The notes under the pieces were generated by a model. It saw only the letters and a list, made by a program, of their open reading frames with translations, did no database searches and was not told where the DNA came from. From Ichthyophis bannanicus (lineage: Eukaryota > Chordata > Amphibia > Gymnophiona > Ichthyophiidae), in the NCBI GenBank assembly GCA_033557465.1, contig CM066031.1, positions 1,227,887,312 through 1,227,951,311 on the forward strand: a stretch of DNA of 64,000 nt, written 5' to 3'. Of the stretch, positions 32,674 through 42,779 are shown one piece after another (the stretch's first letter is position 1; each line of letters starts with the position of its first letter). A program made the translations under genes and the position numbers.

Positions 32674-35600
32674 CTAGTCCAAGCTCAAGACAGCACTACG
32701 AGATTTAGGCCGCAGTGCCTGAATATAGGGCATCCACACCAAAAGAAAGGAAGCCCAACTCCGGGGGTGACGCTGCGCACTCCTCCGCTCTAAGAGCATA
32801 AACTGATGGAACCCGTTGCGCCACTCCCAGAACGAAGGGGCCGTCGGTTCCAACCATCGCCGCAGTACAGGATTCTTCCCCACCAGACATGCCTTCCGTA
32901 TCAATAATTGCTGCCATCGGCCCTTTGGACGGAGTGGTCCCATCTGATCCAATGCCACCAGTGACCCCGTCCAGCAAACCTGCTGCTGCAAAACAACCCC
33001 CAAATAGTGTGCAATCCGGGTCCAATAGCGACGTATACGGGGACAACCCCACCACATATGGCCCAGATCCGCTAACAAACAAGGACATTTCGGACATCCA
33101 CCGTATTCGGTGAGACGACTACGTAATGCACGCCTCGGGGAGAAGTGGGCTCTCAATATGCATTTAAATTGGATTTCCCGCCAGTAGGCACCCTCCGCTA
33201 GTCGGGCGATGCGGCCCAGTGCGGCACGGACCGAGCCCGGAGCCACTTCGCACCCCAACTCCCGCGCCCAAGAAGCCTCTTCTGTTGAGTAATCCGGCGG
33301 CGTCACCAAGAGCACCAATGCTTTTTTAAATATTGCTTTAGTGGGCGGGGCCTCTGTCCCAAGAGCAAAAAATTCTAATATCCGCGCGGAGTGGTCGCCC
33401 CACAATTCTCGCCCCGCTACTGAACCCACATAATGGGAGAGCTGCAGGTATGGGAACAGAGAGGCTCCAGGGCACAGGCCATACTCCCGACACAACACAT
33501 CTAAAGGTTTACACCGCCCCTCCAAGTCAATTACATGCCCCAACGTATCCCCGCCTGCGCCCACCGACGGAAGGGAACCGAATCTGATCCCGGAAGAAAT
33601 TGTGCATTACCCTGCAGCGGCAGCCAACTCGAGACCTCTGATGAGCAGCCCCACACTTTATTCAACCACTGCCAAGTGCGCCGCGCAGCATTAATCAGCA
33701 CGCTATGCGTTACTCGAGTCGGCAGGACCGCACTCCGTAGGTGTAATACTGCCAGCAAAGAATGCGGCTCCACCAGGGCCTCTTCCAAGGCCCTTGGAGT
33801 ATACACCTCGGTACTACCCAGCCAGTCCCCCAAGTGCCGGGCCTGGCAAGCCAGGGCATAGGTCCAGAGATCCGGTACACCCATGCCTCCATATCTCCAA
33901 CCCCCTTTCAGGCGCTTCATCGGTATACGTGCTCTGGCCCCTCGCCACAGAAATCTGTGAAACTCACGCTCTATACGTCGAAGGTCACGGCGTAACAACC
34001 AGATCGGCAAAGTCTGTAGTCAGTAAAGGATCCTCGGCAGAATCACCATCCCCAGGGCTGCCGCCCTGCCCGGCAAGGATAGCGGGAGGGGGGACCACGC
34101 CTGGAGCTGAGAGCAAACCCCAACCAGGATGCGTTCGAAATTCCGCTTATACAGTGCCGACATGTCTCCGGTTAACTCGATCCCCAAGTAAACAAAGGAA
34201 TCACTAGCCCATCGTAGGGGGAAGTGCCCTCCCCAATTCCCCTGGAGTCGGCCCCCAATATCCAAGGCTTCCGATTTATCTCGGTTGATTCGCAATCCCG
34301 CAAATTCCCCATAACGGGAAAATTCAGCCAGCAGACACGGCAACGACTGTTGAGGGTCTCGTAAATGGACAAGGATGTCATCCGCAAAGGCTGCAACTTT
34401 GAAACCACAGGGCCCGATGCGAACCCCCCGAATGTCATCAGACTCTACTATGCTCCGCAACAGCGGGTCCAGCGTTAACACAAACAGCAGCGGAGAGAGC
34501 GGACAGCCCTGACGCGTCCCCCTCTCAAGGTCAAAAGTATCCGACAGTACCCCATTACAGAAAATACTAGCCGTTGGGTTGGTATACAACAGCTCCACCA
34601 TTCGGATGAAGGAGTCGCCCAGGCCATACTGGGGCAAAAGAAATTTCATATAGTCCCAATTGACCTGGTCGAATGCCTTCTCCGCGTCAAAGCTGATCAG
34701 CAAAGATTGTTCGTCACGTGCGCGTACCCATTCTATGGAAGCTAAAATCTTCCGCAGGTTCCGCGCTGCATAGCGCCCCTGGATAAAACCCACCTGCGAC
34801 TCATGCATTAGGTCCCCTAACACGGAGGCTAAGCGATCCGCCAGCACCTTCGCCAGTACCTTCATATCGAAGTTCAGCAGCGAAATAGGTCGGTAAGAAG
34901 TCGCCTGCGTGGGGTCTTTGCCGGTTTTAGGTATCAGGGTAATAAGGGCGTGATTAGCCCCCCACCCAAAGCTCCCCTGCTCCACCCTCCAGCGGTATAC
35001 CGCAGTCAACACAGGGGTAACTCGTTCGACTAAAAGCTTGTAGAACTCCGCCCCATACCCATCCGGACCCGGCGATTTATAGCAGCTAGCCCCCGAGATC
35101 ACTTTGTGGACCTCCTCTTCTGTTACTGGCGCATCCAGAGCTAACCGCTGCTCCACCGTCAGCCTAGGCAGCCGCAGCCCCTGGAGATATTCTCCCATTA
35201 ATGTTGTGGAGGCAGCCAATCCCCTGTAAAGCTGCTGAAAAAAGGAGCGAAATACTTGAGCTATAGCCGGGCTGTGTTTATGCAAACGGCCCTGCTCGTC
35301 ACGCAAAGCCACTATGGAGCGAGACCCTCTACAGCCTCGAAGACATCGCGCTAGGAGCTTGCCCGGCTTATTCCCAAAGCGATAAAGCTGGTATTTATAA
35401 TAAGTCAGGGACTTCTTTGCTCTTTGGTGGAGCAGCTCATTAAGGGACGCCTGCAACTCCCAATATGACCGTTTGTTAGCCATTGTGGGAGCCCCCACAC
35501 ACCGGCGCCGGGCTTTTACGAGCTGTTTTTCTAGCTGGACTATGCGGGACGCTACTAACTTGCGTTTCCGTGCTCCATAGGCAATAATGTCACCGCGTAA

Positions 35601-36478
35601 GACCACCTTCGCTGTTTCCCACAATAGTTCAGGCTCCTCTCTATGCCGTTCATGAATATCAATAAACTCCCCCCATCTCTGTGACAAATATGCATGAAAT
35701 TCGGGGTCCGTGTACAGCCCCAGGGGAAACCGCCAAACTCTCTGCGAGGCAGGAAGATCCCCCCATTGTAGGTCCACCCAAACCGGGGCATGATCCGATA
35801 TCGCCGCCGGGCCAATCTCCGCTTCCCCTACTTGTACAAACAACCGCTCGGAGAGTAACACATAATCTATTCGCGCGCTGGAATCATGAGCGCGTGACTG
35901 GTGAGTGAAATCCCGCTCCAAAGGGTGGAGCAGGTGCCACGGGTCTACGAGTCCCAAACGGCTCCGTAGCCCCTGGAGTGCCTTAGTAGCCGGGGCCCGC
36001 CAGCCATCCCGCCCACCCCCGGAAGTGTCCAAATCAATATCCAACACCCCATTGTAGTCCCCCGCCAGTATCAAAGGGGCATCCGGCATCTGTTCAACCT
36101 TAGAGGCTAGGCGGGCATATAAAGATTTGTCCAGGATATTCGGGGCATATACATTGCCTAGCACCACGGACCTCCCTTCCAAGTTACCGTAAACCAAGAG
36201 GTATCTGCCTGTCGGATCTACGTATTGTTGTATGAGTTCAAAACGCAGCCTTTTATGAATCAGTAGGACCACTCCGCCTTTTTTCCCGATTGCCGGGGCG
36301 CCCCAACTCTGCCCCACCCAAGCTCTCTGCAGCTTCGCATGTTCCTCAGCAGTCTGGTGGGTTTCCTGTAAAAAGGCAATATCGCACTGCAGGCGGGCCA
36401 AAGCCCGCAACACCTTATGACGTTTAATTGGGCTTCCCATCCCACACACGTTCCAAGAGACAAGCTTCAGCTCAAATC
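32674..36478 (-). pseudogene. L1/Tx1-like ORF2: endonuclease and reverse transcriptase (two lesions)
   Basis: Endonuclease motifs on the minus strand: SWNVCGM (with the catalytic Asn, just upstream of the first ATG at 36449), FLQETH, GDYNGVLD, SARIDYVLL and SDHAPVW. RT motifs: IPKTGKDPTQATSYRPISLL, GFIQGR, SFDAEKAFDQVNW, GTRQGCPLSPLLF and FADD (about 34376-34387). The C-terminal Cys/His motif is CPKC...HMWWGC. The frame is open from 36449 to 34020, where a TGA replaces a likely Trp. It resumes to about 33560, shifts once, and ends at 32674. There is no ATG before the SWNV motif in frame (a TGA lies just upstream). It would nick DNA and prime cDNA synthesis; close to intact but not functional as it stands. 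Confidence 0.9.
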
Positions 36479-36479
36479 A

Positions 36480-38135
36480 TAGTACATTACTGCAACTAAG
36501 CCGATATTCCCGAGAGTGCTTAGGTGAACCCCCCCAGCCTGGGGTCCACCCCTACTCGCTTTAAGGGTCTCGAGCCCCTCTATACCGGTGGCCCCAACGT
36601 TTCCCCCCACCCATGCCTGTCCCCTCCCTCTAATCCCCCCTGAAACCCCCTCCCCCCCCAAATCTAACCCTTTCCCATCCCATACCTTATATCCCCCCCT
36701 ATCTCTTTCCCACTCCCATCCTTGAACCCTCATGGCCCTCTCCTCCCACCCACCTCTGAGAGAGCCCCTCAAGGCCACTCCAAGTGCGACCGACCCCCCT
36801 TCCCCATCTGTATTAAGGCAAACCCGCAAACGGTCCCACTCACCCACTGCACAGTGTGTCCAACCCTGAATACCTAACGAACCCCAGTCCAGACAGCCCC
36901 CGGTCTCGCTAAGGCCCTATTACGCTAGACCATGTTGCTGCGGGTAATCCAGCCCCCCCCTCCCCCACTGTAAGGCACCCTAGCAGTCAAGGTCCCCGGT
37001 TGCGAGGCCATGACCAAGCCCATCCCGACCATGATGTGCACGCTACTAAACACTGTCTAAAATTGTAAAATCCACGACCAAAGTCACATGGGCCCAGCCT
37101 CGCCCCTCCACAGTCAATCCCGAATTAACCTCAAACCACTGAATATGGCTATAGGGGAGCAGGCCGCAGCCCCAGAGGATAATATGTGCCGCTCCCCCCC
37201 CCCGCACACCCCCATCCACCCCCGCACACCATCCCCCAGAGCCTAGCCGGAGGGGAAGGAGGGGAGGAGCCCAGAGCCACCTGCTTCCAGGAGCCCCGGA
37301 GCGCCACACCCATACGCACTAAGACACCCGAGGCCCCTCCCCCCAAGCCCCATCACTATAGGCCGAGGAGGGGGGCCCCGGCCGGTAACACGCCATACAC
37401 TGTAGCAATGCACTCACCGAATGAACCCCCTCCTCCGCACACCGGGACCAGCTGGTGAAGTCCCCCCATTGTCAGGGCCCCCTCCCCATCCCCCCCCCGC
37501 TGGTCGCTCAATCCCAGTTCTCCCTCTGTTTGCAGTCCCTGCCCTTGTTCTCCTAGGCGCAACACTGATAAAAGGAGAGAGGAGAGAAAGGAAAATACCG
37601 GCCAGTATCTTGGGCACGGCTACCGTTCAAGTGGCAGAGAAGCAGCAAAAAACAGCCTAACAAAACAACCAAAAAAAAACCACGAAGGGAGATCGCCCTT
37701 GTAGAGTCCGGGTGATTATTAAATACTCACGCCACCACTCTCCACGCCCACATGGAAGGACGGAAAAATGAGGAGGAAGCCGTGGCCCTAAGGCTCGGTA
37801 CTGCCGCTATCTCCCCTCGCCCAGACTTAACCAACGTTATAAAGGAGGCAATCCTATATCAAAAAACAAAGGGAATAGGAAGGAAGGGGGAAAAAAAAGG
37901 GGGAATATCTGGCCAGAGGCCAACGGGTAGCAACAGTAACAAATAGCATTAGCAGGGCATCTCACTTGCAACACTGTTACCAGTTCCAGCATAGAGAGTT
38001 TGTAACAAGTCAAGTCAGTACCAGGGACACAAAGTAGCTTGGCTACAATGTCCCCAGCAGTCCAGTAGAGCACAGTGCACGTTTCCAAAAAGGAACCACA
38101 GGATCACACGCCGGCCATTCTTCTGTATTTCAGTG
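36480..38135 (-). other. long inter-ORF spacer of the L1/Tx1-like LINE
   Basis: 1.66 kb between ORF1 and ORF2 with C-rich (plus strand) low-complexity tracts at 36590-36720, 36950-36970 and 37180-37240. Open frames here are Gly/Arg-rich low-complexity on the minus strand and show no domain. I saw no flanking duplication that would mark it as a secondary insertion. Confidence 0.6.
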
Positions 38136-39107
38136 CTATGGAGTTGCCGCCGTCGCCTCTCGGGCAACGAGTTGATTGACATAGCCTTCAGCCTCCGCAG
38201 CTGTTGCGAAGGCCCGATGGGTCCCCTCGTGCATCACATGCAGTTTAGAAGGGTACTGGACGGAGAAGCGAACTCCTGCACCGATGAGCTTCTCACAGAG
38301 GGGGGCATACTCCCGTCGCTTGCGACTCAGTGCTATCGAGTAGTCCTGTGCCACGCGAATTCTGCAGTTATTATACGCAACTTCCCCCTTTTGTCGAGCG
38401 GTTCTTACAATCAGGTCTTTCTGCGGATAATACAAAAACTTCGCGATCACGATTCTGGGGCGGGTATCTCGAGTCTGTCTGGCCCCGACACGGTGCACTC
38501 TTTCTATGTGCAGTTTGTCTCCAAGCGCAGCATCCCCCAACATGCACATGATTAGCTCTTCCAAATAGCTCCGCAGCTCTTTGTCCGAAACAGTTTCGGG
38601 GATTCCCATGAAGCGGAGGTTGTTGCGCCTTGACCTGTTCTCCAGCTCATCTAACTTAGCCTCCTGCAGACCCAGTTGAGCTTTTAGGCCTGCCACCTCG
38701 GAGACCAGCCCCTCAACTTTGTCCTCCGCCTGTCCCAGGCGATCTTCAGCCTCACGCAGCCTGCCCCCTAGGATGTCCATCGACGAGCGCAGCCCATCCA
38801 TTTTTTCTTGTAGGGCTTCAAATTGGGGGGACAGAGCCGCTACCACTGCGGCCGACAGTTCATCTAGAGAGGTTGTGGATCTAGGCGAGCTGGGCGATGG
38901 AGCCGACTCCGCCATTTTACTTGTGCCGGCCACCCGCTCCCGATCTCGTCTCAGCGTTTTAGCCGCAGCCGCCATCTCCGTCGCTGGAAGCACCACACTG
39001 CGGCATACTACACTCAATTCTGCACACAGCGGGCACACTCCCGTTCGAATGTTGCGGTGTTGCACGGTACAATTTTGCCGGTCCGGGTTGGGGGTGTCGG
39101 AGCGCAC
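38136..39107 (-). CDS. L1/Tx1-like ORF1 protein (RNA-binding chaperone)
   Basis: 323 codons, uninterrupted. An alternative start at 38975 (MAAAAKTLRRDRERV) is more likely than the first ATG at 39107, because the preceding 44 residues are Cys-rich and unlike ORF1p. A heptad-like coiled coil runs through about residues 85-155 (LQEKMDGLRSSMDIL, then LREAEDRLGQAEDKVEGLV). Next come the RRM-type region (ELENRSRRNNLRFMGIPE) and the C-terminal domain (RPRIVIAKFLYY, ARQKGEVAYNNCRIRVAQD). L1 ORF1p trimerises and coats the LINE RNA in cytoplasmic particles. All family landmarks are present. Confidence 0.88.
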   Translation of the reverse strand: MRSDTPNPDRQNCTVQHRNIRTGVCPLCAELSVVCRSVVLPATEMAAAAKTLRRDRERVAGTSKMAESAPSPSSPRSTTSLDELSAAVVAALSPQFEALQEKMDGLRSSMDILGGRLREAEDRLGQAEDKVEGLVSEVAGLKAQLGLQEAKLDELENRSRRNNLRFMGIPETVSDKELRSYLEELIMCMLGDAALGDKLHIERVHRVGARQTRDTRPRIVIAKFLYYPQKDLIVRTARQKGEVAYNNCRIRVAQDYSIALSRKRREYAPLCEKLIGAGVRFSVQYPSKLHVMHEGTHRAFATAAEAEGYVNQLVAREATAATP

Positions 39108-39146
39108 TCAAGATGCGACCACTACTCTAGCCGCATCACGTGACCC

Positions 39147-39164
39147 TTTAAGGTTGCTTATTTT
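39147..39164. repeat. target-site duplication, right copy
   Basis: Exact copy of 32406-32423. A palindromic TCACGTGA (39136-39143) lies inside the element right next to it and could serve as an E-box in the element's 5' end. Confidence 0.92.
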
Positions 39165-39460
39165 ATCAATACTAAACTGACTCTCTCATTATCTTACTAA
39201 CTTATCGCACGCACATGCATTTTGCTTCATAAGGTCTTTTGTATGTCCCACCGGTAGCTGTGGTATGAAGAGATGCAACTTGTAAGCAAGTTTCTTTCTA
39301 TAAGGGGTCCTATGTTTTGAAACTCCTTACCTCAGGCTTTTTGTGAAATACACTCTTTGCTAATACCATAAAACTTTAAAAGCCTACTTATTTTTAAAAG
39401 CTTCTGCGCTACCATTCTGTTTTATATATGCTTCATTTATCATGTTTTTATGTAAATTGT
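39165..39460 (+). repeat. flank with possible LINE ORF2 C-terminal remnant
   Basis: One plus frame near 39310-39410 reads NSLPQAF, EIHSLL and FKSLLIFKSF, which resembles the WNSLP...FK..LK.YLF ending of several LINE ORF2 proteins. Too short for a family call. Confidence 0.35.
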
Positions 39461-40053
39461 GTGATGTTACTATAAGAAATGCCATAGTGGGTCAGACCAA
39501 GGTTCATCAAGCCCAGTATCTTGTTCCCAACAGTGGCCAATCTAGGTCACAAGTACCTAGCAGTTTCCCCAGAAGACACAGGTTCCACAATGCTTGTATA
39601 GGAGCAAGCAGTGGATATTCTGGATCCCCTTTAATAATGGTTTATGGATCTTTCCTCCTGGAACTTGTCCAAACCTTTTTTTAAACCCAGCTATACTAAC
39701 AGCTTTTACTACATCCTCCAGAAGCAAATTCCAGAGTTTGATTACAGGTTGAGTGAAAAAATATTTTCTCTTATTAGTTTTAAATAGGCTACCCTGTAGT
39801 TTCATTGCATGTCCCCTAGTCTTTCTATATTTTGATGGTGTAAACCAGCGTTTTTCAACCACTGTGCCGCGGCACACTAGTGTGCCGTGAGATATTGTCT
39901 GGTGTGCCGTGGGAAAAATTCCAATTTCATCCGTAACATGTGGCCTCGGCTCACAAATTAGGGTTGCCAACCGGCCGGTTTTCAGCCGGCCTGGCCGGTT
40001 TTTCCATGGCCAGGCCGGCTGCCAGCACAGTTGTAAAACCGGCCATTGAAAAG

Positions 40054-40106
40054 CCGGTTTTTTGCTCTGGCCGCAAGATCGGGAGCGGCCAGAGCAAAAA
40101 ACCAGC
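40054..40106. repeat. hairpin in the hAT element
   Basis: GTTTTTTGCTCTGGCCGC pairs with GCGGCCAGAGCAAAAAAC across a loop of about 10 nt. A further GC palindrome (GGCCGG units) precedes it at 39970-40020. Confidence 0.8.
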
Positions 40107-40159
40107 TTTTGTGCCGAAGTCCGCGGCACGAACGCGATTCCCTATAGCAGTGCAGCCGC

Positions 40160-40840
40160 TGGTTCTGCTTTGTACAGAGCAGCGGCTGCACTACACTTAC
40201 ATTGAAAAGTAAAGAGAAACTGTGTCAGGAGCTCTCCGATCATGCAGAGCCCGAGGAAGTGATGTCATGGGGGCGGGCTCCTCACAGGCACTGTTCCCTC
40301 TAAGCTGTGCGCGTGTGCGCGCGCACACACCTCGCCGAGTGAGCGCACATACTTTACAACAGAGCGCACAAAAATTATGGTTCTGATTCTGATAGAAAAC
40401 AACACAGACGTCCTTAAAATTGAAAAGTTGTTGTGTATTTACGGTTTTCACAAGTTCTACAATATTTTCTAGTGCAATCAATGTGGTGTACATACTGTAT
40501 TCTGACGGGTAGTCAAATTTTAAAGTATATAACTCCGAGTGTCGTTATGTGGCGCACAAAAATTTAACCTTCCTTCAAAAGCTGCACAGCTGATATTTTA
40601 TGCGCACACAGCCTACAGAAAATTAGAGGGAACATTGCTCACAGGCTGTCTTTCCTTTTCAAATTAACTTTAGCTGCAATAAAGTTAATTTGAAAAGGAA
40701 AGACAGCCTGTGAGGAGCCCGCCCCATGACATCACTTCCTCGGGCTCTGCAATGACCGGAGGGCTCCTGACACAGTTTCTCTTTACTTTTCAATGTAAGT
40801 GTAGTGCAGCCGCCGCTCTTTACAAAGCAGAAGCAGCGGC
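40160..40840. repeat. large palindrome in the hAT element
   Basis: 40160-40288 (ending GGGGCGGGCTCCTCACAGG) is a near reverse complement of about 40704-40830 (starting CCTGTGAGGAGCCCGCCCC). The centre is the AT-rich hairpin AAATTAACTTTAGCTGCAAT / TAAAGTTAATTTG. The left arm is split by the nested hAT at 40289-40637. Confidence 0.85.
40289..40637. mobile_element. nested hAT MITE, 349 bp
   Basis: Ends CACTGTTCCCTCTAA and TTAGAGGGAACATTG form inverted repeats, with an exact 8-bp duplication CTCACAGG (40281-40288 and 40638-40645). The interior has alternating GCGCGTGTGCGCGCGC near 40308. No ORF. Confidence 0.9.
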
Positions 40841-40860
40841 TTGGGCAGAGGGGTGGGGGG

Positions 40861-41155
40861 TGTGAGTGTGAGTGAACCAGCAAGGGGGGGGGGGGGGGGG
40901 AGTGTAAGTGAACCAGCAAGGGGGGGGGGAGTGTGAGTGAACCAGCAAGGGGGGGGGGGAGTGTGAGTGAACCAGCAAGGGGGGGGGGGAGTGTGAGTGA
41001 ACCAGCAAGGGGGGGGGGGAGTTTGAGTGAAACAGCAAGGGGGGGGGAGTGGGGTTGAACCCGCAAGGGGGGGGGGTAAGTGAGTGAGTGACCCAGCAGG
41101 AGGGGTGAGTAAGTGACAGGGGGGTGGGTGAGTGAACCAGCAGGGGAGGGGGGTT
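40861..41155. repeat. G-rich minisatellite, about 33-bp unit
   Basis: Tandem units of GAGTGTGAGTGAACCAGCAA followed by a run of 7-18 G; about five well-kept copies and several degenerate ones. The G-runs could form quadruplex structures. Open frames reading through it on the minus strand (Pro/His/Ser repeats) are a by-product. Confidence 0.85.
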
Positions 41156-41949
41156 GGTGTGAGTGTTTGATTCCTATTCAAGAGAATTACTGTATAGATA
41201 GTCAATATAGGCACAGAGGTACATTTTTTTAACATTTTCTAATGGTGGTGTGCCTTGTGATTTTTTTCATGAAAAAAGTGTGCCTTTGCACAAAAAAGGT
41301 TGAAAAAAACTGGTGTAAACAATCGATCTACGTTTGCCCGTTCTACTCCATTCATTAATTTATAGACCTCTATCATATCTCCCCTCAGCTGTCTCTTTTC
41401 CAGGTTGAAGAGCCCTAGCCTTTTAGCCTCTCTTCATAATGGTATTCTTCCATCCCCTTCCCATTTTGGTGGCTCGTCTCTGTACCTTTTCTAATAACGC
41501 TATATCCTTTTTAAGATACAGCGATCAGAATTACACACAATATTCAAGGTGCAATTGCACCATGGAATGATACAGAGGCGTTATATCTTTTGTTTTATTT
41601 TCCATTCCTTTCGAAACCTAGCATTCTATTTGCTCTCTTGGCTGCTGCTGCACACTGGGCAGAGATTTTTAACATGTTATCCACGATGACGCTAAAATCT
41701 TTTTTCCTGTGTGGTGGTTCATAATGTAGAACCTTGCATCGTGTAACCATAGTTTGGGTTTTTCTTTCCTAGATGCATAATTTTGCACTTGTCCACATTA
41801 AATTTCATCTGCATGACGCATGCTTGAACTGTAACTATTTAGAAGACGTTTTGATAGGCAGATTAAAAAAATATCATCAATATCATCATTCCTTTTGCTC
41901 AAAACTGTAAAATCGTAGGCAAGTTGGTTTGATACCTGCCCTCTATTAC

Positions 41950-42115
41950 ACTGGTTCTCAACCCTGTCTGGGAGACAATCCCGTTTTCAAGACTTTTCTA
42001 ATGAATGTGCATGACATAGGTTGCACACACTGTAGACTACATGTACATATACATCTATCTTATGTTTATTCTCAATGCTAATTTTAAAAACAAGCCTCCA
42101 AGACAGGTTTTGAGT
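41950..42115. mobile_element. worn palindromic MITE (hAT-like)
   Basis: Starts CACTGGTTCTCAACCCTGTC; interior AATGAATGTGCATGACATAG; mirrored end AAGACAGGTTTTGAG. Same design as 45087-45282 but decayed. 41813-41949 and 42116-42320 hold nothing I recognise. Confidence 0.5.
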
Positions 42116-42479
42116 ACAATTAGTCTATCGTATCTACACGTTAAACTTCTAAGTTCTTCCGAAATTTGATGTAACCGTTCCTCTACTATTTGCAAAGAAA
42201 GCCCTCTATCATTCTAAGTACATAAACACATAAGTTCCCATAGTTAATATACTGCAAAATAGTTTCTAAACAACTCAAAAAGTCAGAAAATAAATCAAAC
42301 GCAGCATACAACCGTGCCTAAACGATGAGCTCGTTATTTGAAGAGGACTTTTTCCACAGATCCTGCTACCATAAGCACTTGCACAGCAGAACTTTCCCAG
42401 ATCGTTGCCTGTTTCTAGCGGTCACCCCTATTACAGCTGCACGCCGTCAGCACTACACAACTCTGCTGCCCTCAAGCTA

Positions 42480-42720
42480 CTTTCCTGGCTGCGCCACGAA
42501 CAATTTCAAGAACGGGAGGCGCGCGCGCCCTGACCTACCCTTGGGCAGCGAAGAAGCCAGTACCAGGATTCCACCGGCCACCACAGCCAGAAGGTGCGCG
42601 CCTCTGGAAAGGAAGTCCGAACAGGCGCATGCGCCAGAGGCGTCTCCTAGGCTTAGCATAGCCGGCAGATCGCCCATTGGCTTGTTACTGCTTCGGGAAG
42701 TGGGGTTTAAGGTTACAGTG
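42480..42720. promoter_or_regulatory. candidate host CpG-island promoter
   Basis: By eye about 17 CpG dinucleotides lie between 42490 and 42675, against very few in surrounding non-repeat DNA. GGCGCATGCGCC at 42624-42635 is a perfect palindrome matching the NRF1 core. CCAAT on the minus strand lies at 42676-42680, with GC-rich boxes around it. The stretch matches none of the repeats in the window. The combination is typical of a housekeeping promoter, possibly bidirectional. This is inference from composition and motifs. Confidence 0.4.
42539..42659 (-). CDS. possible first coding exon of a host gene
   Basis: From the ATG at 42659 (an upstream in-frame ATG at 42677 overlaps the CCAAT box) the minus strand reads MLSLGDASGACACSDFLSRG, then a hydrophobic segment AHLLAVVAGGILVLASSL, then PK. 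A splice-donor-like AAGG|GTAGGT follows (GT at 42538-42537). The hydrophobic segment could be a signal anchor or membrane helix. I do not recognise the protein. No downstream exon was identified in the window, so this stays tentative. Confidence 0.25.
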
Positions 42721-42779
42721 CCAGGATTGGTAGTAGTAGGGAGCGTGTGTTGTGATTTTTTGTTGGAGAACGATTAGGA

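Larger units (their letters stand above)
32424..39146 (-). mobile_element. full-length L1/Tx1-like LINE
   Basis: About 6.7-kb LINE on the minus strand bounded by an exact 18-bp target duplication (32406-32423 and 39147-39164). It has a short 5' UTR, ORF1 (38136-39107), a long inter-ORF spacer, ORF2 (36478-32674), and a 3' UTR with AATAAA (complement of 32445-32450) ending in an A-run (T-run about 32421-32430). The intact duplication and long open frames point to a recent insertion. L1/Tx1-like is inferred from ORF1p and ORF2 motifs, not from a database match. Confidence 0.92.
39846..41312. mobile_element. non-autonomous hAT DNA transposon, 1.47 kb
   Basis: Termini CAGCGTTTTTCAACC and GGTTGAAAAAAACTG are imperfect inverted repeats, flanked by an exact 8-bp duplication GTGTAAAC (39838-39845 and 41313-41320). 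This is the hAT size. Inside are GC-rich hairpins, a nested hAT (40289-40637), a large palindrome and a G-rich minisatellite. There is no transposase-like ORF. Sequence just inside the left end (TGTGCCGCGGCACAC) is palindromic. Confidence 0.9.
39470..41812 (-). mobile_element. CR1-like LINE 3' fragment, split by a hAT element
   Basis: Minus-strand CR1 tail in two parts, 39470-39845 and 41313-41812, separated by the hAT at 39846-41312. The parts rejoin exactly after removing one copy of the 8-bp duplication. They carry the decayed ORF2 C-terminus and the connection (FFTQ-type block, then LFNLEK-type block) in reverse. The 5' boundary near 41812 is a truncation. Confidence 0.85.

Noticed and set aside
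36467..36847. 126-codon minus-strand frame in the LINE spacer
   Set aside because: Gly-rich low complexity from a C-rich tract, with no resemblance to any LINE protein.
40861..41155. CRISPR-like array
   Set aside because: Units are contiguous with G-runs of varying length and have no unique spacers; it is a minisatellite in a vertebrate transposon.
40659..41235. Pro/His/Ser-rich minus-strand open frames
   Set aside because: They are reading frames through the minisatellite with no start context or domain.
42325..42777. 150-codon plus-strand frame over the CpG-rich stretch
   Set aside because: High GC removes stops by chance; no domain, and the residue pattern looks random.
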